Source: JBCBDX01 sp039822005 (lineage in GTDB: Bacteria; Pseudomonadota; Alphaproteobacteria; Rhizobiales; Rhizobiaceae). From it: 64,000 nucleotides of DNA. Both the position numbers and the translations under genes were made by a program. The DNA is taken from positions 1-64,000 of the forward strand of contig JBCBMZ010000001.1 in assembly GCA_039822005.1 (NCBI GenBank), written 5' to 3'. Shown here in pieces: positions 62,335 to 64,000 of this stretch; the stretch's first letter is position 1; every line of letters starts with the position of its first letter. Under the pieces are notes generated by a model, which saw only the letters and a list, made by a program, of their open reading frames with translations, made no database searches and had not been told where the DNA came from.

Positions 62335-63999
62335 TCACTTAGCAGGGCTGGGCCGTGCCAACGCCTCGGCGAAAAATTCGGCACTCACGAATTGCTGATT
62401 GCCTTCGATATCGACACTTCTAATGTCCTCACTTAACAAAATTTCGATATCTTGGGCTCCGGCTTGGCGCGCTGATTGTTGCGCCAGGCTCTTCACGAGT
62501 TTTCTGGCTGCCTCGAGGGCACTTTGCTGGTCGCTATACTCGCGGTCCATGTCAGCAAGATCACCGCCCAAAACGCGAAAACACCCGTCAGCTGTTGGCT
62601 CCACTTCGAGTTTTCTGGTGATCCGTATTTGGCCGGTGACGGCACCGATGGCGTTGGCCACATCCGCGTTTTGCGGAACGATGGCGAGCGTACCGAGTTT
62701 TACGCCCACATCAGGGTAATAGCTGCTTGCACCGGCACCCAATCCAATGACGGGCCGATCCAGCCGAACGGAAAAGCTGGCAATATCACTTTCGCCGTTG
62801 AGAGCGCGTTGCGCCAACTCAGATCTGGCAAGCGCCTCTCCATCGCCGCCGATGGCTGTTTCAAGGCAGCGTTGTGCGCTCAAATGCACCAACCGGGCGA
62901 CGATAGTTTCGGCCAAATCGGTGCCCGAAGGTGCCAGCGGTTTGCCGTAACCGTCTCTTTGTTGTGCCAGAATGTTCAGTCCAAGCGCGGCGGCCTCTTT
63001 GTCCCAATGGCTCATATTGCCAAGGACATGCTGTGCATCGGAAGGCGTCACCGCGCTCATTTGCGCCAAACCTCTTTTGACCAATACGCGAAGGCTTGCC
63101 TGCGCGCTTTGACCTTTGAGCACAATCGAAGCTCGTTCTGGTTGCTCCGGGAGTTGATCGAGCAGCGCCATTTCTGTTTTTGACAGGCCCGAGACGGCGT
63201 GATCAGCGCTGGCCCGGCGCCACACAAACATGCCGGCCAGCCGATCTGGGAAGGGCGCATTCAACTGTGTTTCAAGCTTCTTTGTGACCGTGTGACCATA
63301 TGTTTTCCCCAAAAGGGAAAGTGGAACCACCCTTTCGGGCCCCAATTCTATGGAAGGGCTCAACCGGTTACCGCCAATTTTGACAGCGCTATCGCCGCCC
63401 AAACCATGCGTTTGGATGGCAATCGCCTTAACCATGGTGCGCAATCGACCAACGGTCGCACCATTGGCATCGATTTTTGGCATACCGTTTTCAAGAAGGG
63501 CGATATCCGTCGTGGTACCACCAATATCAGACACAAGCGCCTCATCGCATTCGGTGAGAAAATGCGCCCCCACCAGACTGGCGGCCGGACCCGACAAAAT
63601 GGTTTCGATCGGACGCTGGCGCGCAAAGCTTTGGGAAACAAGGGAGCCGTCGCCACGCACCACCATCAGCGGGCAATTAATACCGACAGAACCGAGCTGT
63701 TGGGAGACGGCATCCAACAACCGGTCGATCAGCGGTACAAGGCGAGAGTTCAAAAGCGTTGTCAGCGCACGGCGCGGCCCGTCCAACTCCCCCGACAGTT
63801 CATGGCTGCATGTGACCGGTTTTCCGGTTCTCTCCTGCAGGGCATCGCGTAGCGCAATTTCATGTTCCGGGTTGCGCACAGCAAAGAGCCCCGCCACGCC
63901 AAAACCGGCCACATCGGGAAGTCCATTGACAATATCTTCAACAGCTGCCTGCAGATCAAAAGCTTTGGCGCGCCCATGCACATCATGTCCGCCCTCGAC
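62335..63999 (-). CDS. Hydantoinase/oxoprolinase family protein, 5' end outside the window
   Basis: An open frame of 554 residues to the window edge, beginning VEGGHDVHGRAK; the true N-terminus with the first ATP-binding loop lies beyond base 64000. Visible parts are FGVAGLFAVRNPEHE, VTCSHELSG, MVVRGDGSLVS, ILSGPAASLVGAHFL and LVSDIGGTTTDIALL (phosphate loop), then LGGDSAVKI and VIGLGAGAS. This is the HyuA-like ATP-dependent amidohydrolase subunit. The partner HyuB gene would be expected nearby but is not seen here. Confidence 0.88.
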   Translation of the reverse strand, partial: VEGGHDVHGRAKAFDLQAAVEDIVNGLPDVAGFGVAGLFAVRNPEHEIALRDALQERTGKPVTCSHELSGELDGPRRALTTLLNSRLVPLIDRLLDAVSQQLGSVGINCPLMVVRGDGSLVSQSFARQRPIETILSGPAASLVGAHFLTECDEALVSDIGGTTTDIALLENGMPKIDANGATVGRLRTMVKAIAIQTHGLGGDSAVKIGGNRLSPSIELGPERVVPLSLLGKTYGHTVTKKLETQLNAPFPDRLAGMFVWRRASADHAVSGLSKTEMALLDQLPEQPERASIVLKGQSAQASLRVLVKRGLAQMSAVTPSDAQHVLGNMSHWDKEAAALGLNILAQQRDGYGKPLAPSGTDLAETIVARLVHLSAQRCLETAIGGDGEALARSELAQRALNGESDIASFSVRLDRPVIGLGAGASSYYPDVGVKLGTLAIVPQNADVANAIGAVTGQIRITRKLEVEPTADGCFRVLGGDLADMDREYSDQQSALEAARKLVKSLAQQSARQAGAQDIEILLSEDIRSVDIEGNQQFVSAEFFAEALARPSPAK

Positions 64000-64000
64000 A

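Noticed and set aside
1..64000. CRISPR arrays, IS elements, integrases
   Set aside because: I saw no regularly spaced repeats, transposase or integrase frames. The only clear inverted duplication is at the left edge.

Overview
The window is most likely chromosomal DNA of an alphaproteobacterium, probably a marine member of the Hyphomicrobiales (Rhizobiales). Evidence is the gene content and order: the TIGR02300 protein, cmk and rpsA near a tRNA-Ala; ubiE-ubiB-coaBC; a TIGR02281 aspartic protease; a DUF6665-like gene; and a rhizobial-type nucleoside transport and salvage operon. Base composition looks moderate, near 50-55% GC by eye, so a genus cannot be named. There is no CRISPR array, rRNA operon, transposase or recognisable prophage.

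Layout. 1-8.3 kb is a cell-surface glycan region: a chimeric sulfotransferase remnant fused to the end of a duplicated fibre-like gene, a pair of secreted proteins, a sulfotransferase-GT2 fusion, a WsaF-like glycosyltransferase, an ABC-2 exporter (permease plus ATPase) and a sugar epimerase. 8.3-13.2 kb is housekeeping: fumarase C, a double-ABC peptide-transport ATPase, a small RNase D, a HAD phosphatase and a DUF6665-like protein. 13.2-15.6 kb holds three paralogous copies of an unrecognised protein family, one degenerate. 15.6-18.9 kb holds rpsA, cmk, TIGR02300 and tRNA-Ala(GGC). 19-23 kb is a divergent signalling pair: a hybrid histidine kinase with REC and Hpt domains, and a REC-EAL c-di-GMP phosphodiesterase. 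23-28 kb holds a small winged-helix protein, a HupE/UreJ membrane protein and DUF4198 protein whose starts share ATGCAT, an SLC13/RCK transporter and slyX.

28.3-38.4 kb is a nucleoside uptake and salvage region. The BMP-type ABC transporter ATPase and two permeases, with an unknown secreted protein between them, bring nucleosides in. Cdd, PNP, DeoC and DeoA degrade them to bases and to glyceraldehyde-3-phosphate plus acetaldehyde. Upp and adenosine deaminase, on the opposite strand, salvage uracil and adenosine. No BMP substrate-binding protein is visible. 38.5-42.2 kb is ubiE-ubiB-coaBC (quinone and CoA synthesis). 42.2-48 kb holds small regulators, a pirin, a 1-Cys peroxiredoxin, a thioesterase, a histidine phosphatase and an outer-membrane barrel. 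48-56.3 kb holds polA, an L,D-transpeptidase, rlpA, an SDR-like protein, queG and a GST. 56.3-64 kb is central and sugar metabolism: PfkB kinase and Gfo/Idh dehydrogenase divergent from an SDR, two tandem secreted SH3b proteins, malate synthase G, and a hydantoinase/oxoprolinase gene cut by the window end.

The most unusual items are the three-copy protein family at 13.2-15.6 kb, the unknown secreted protein inside the nucleoside transporter operon, the inverted duplication with a chimeric junction at the left edge, and the HupE/DUF4198 divergent start overlap. I did not find a clearly new multi-gene system. The three-copy family is the best candidate for undescribed biology.
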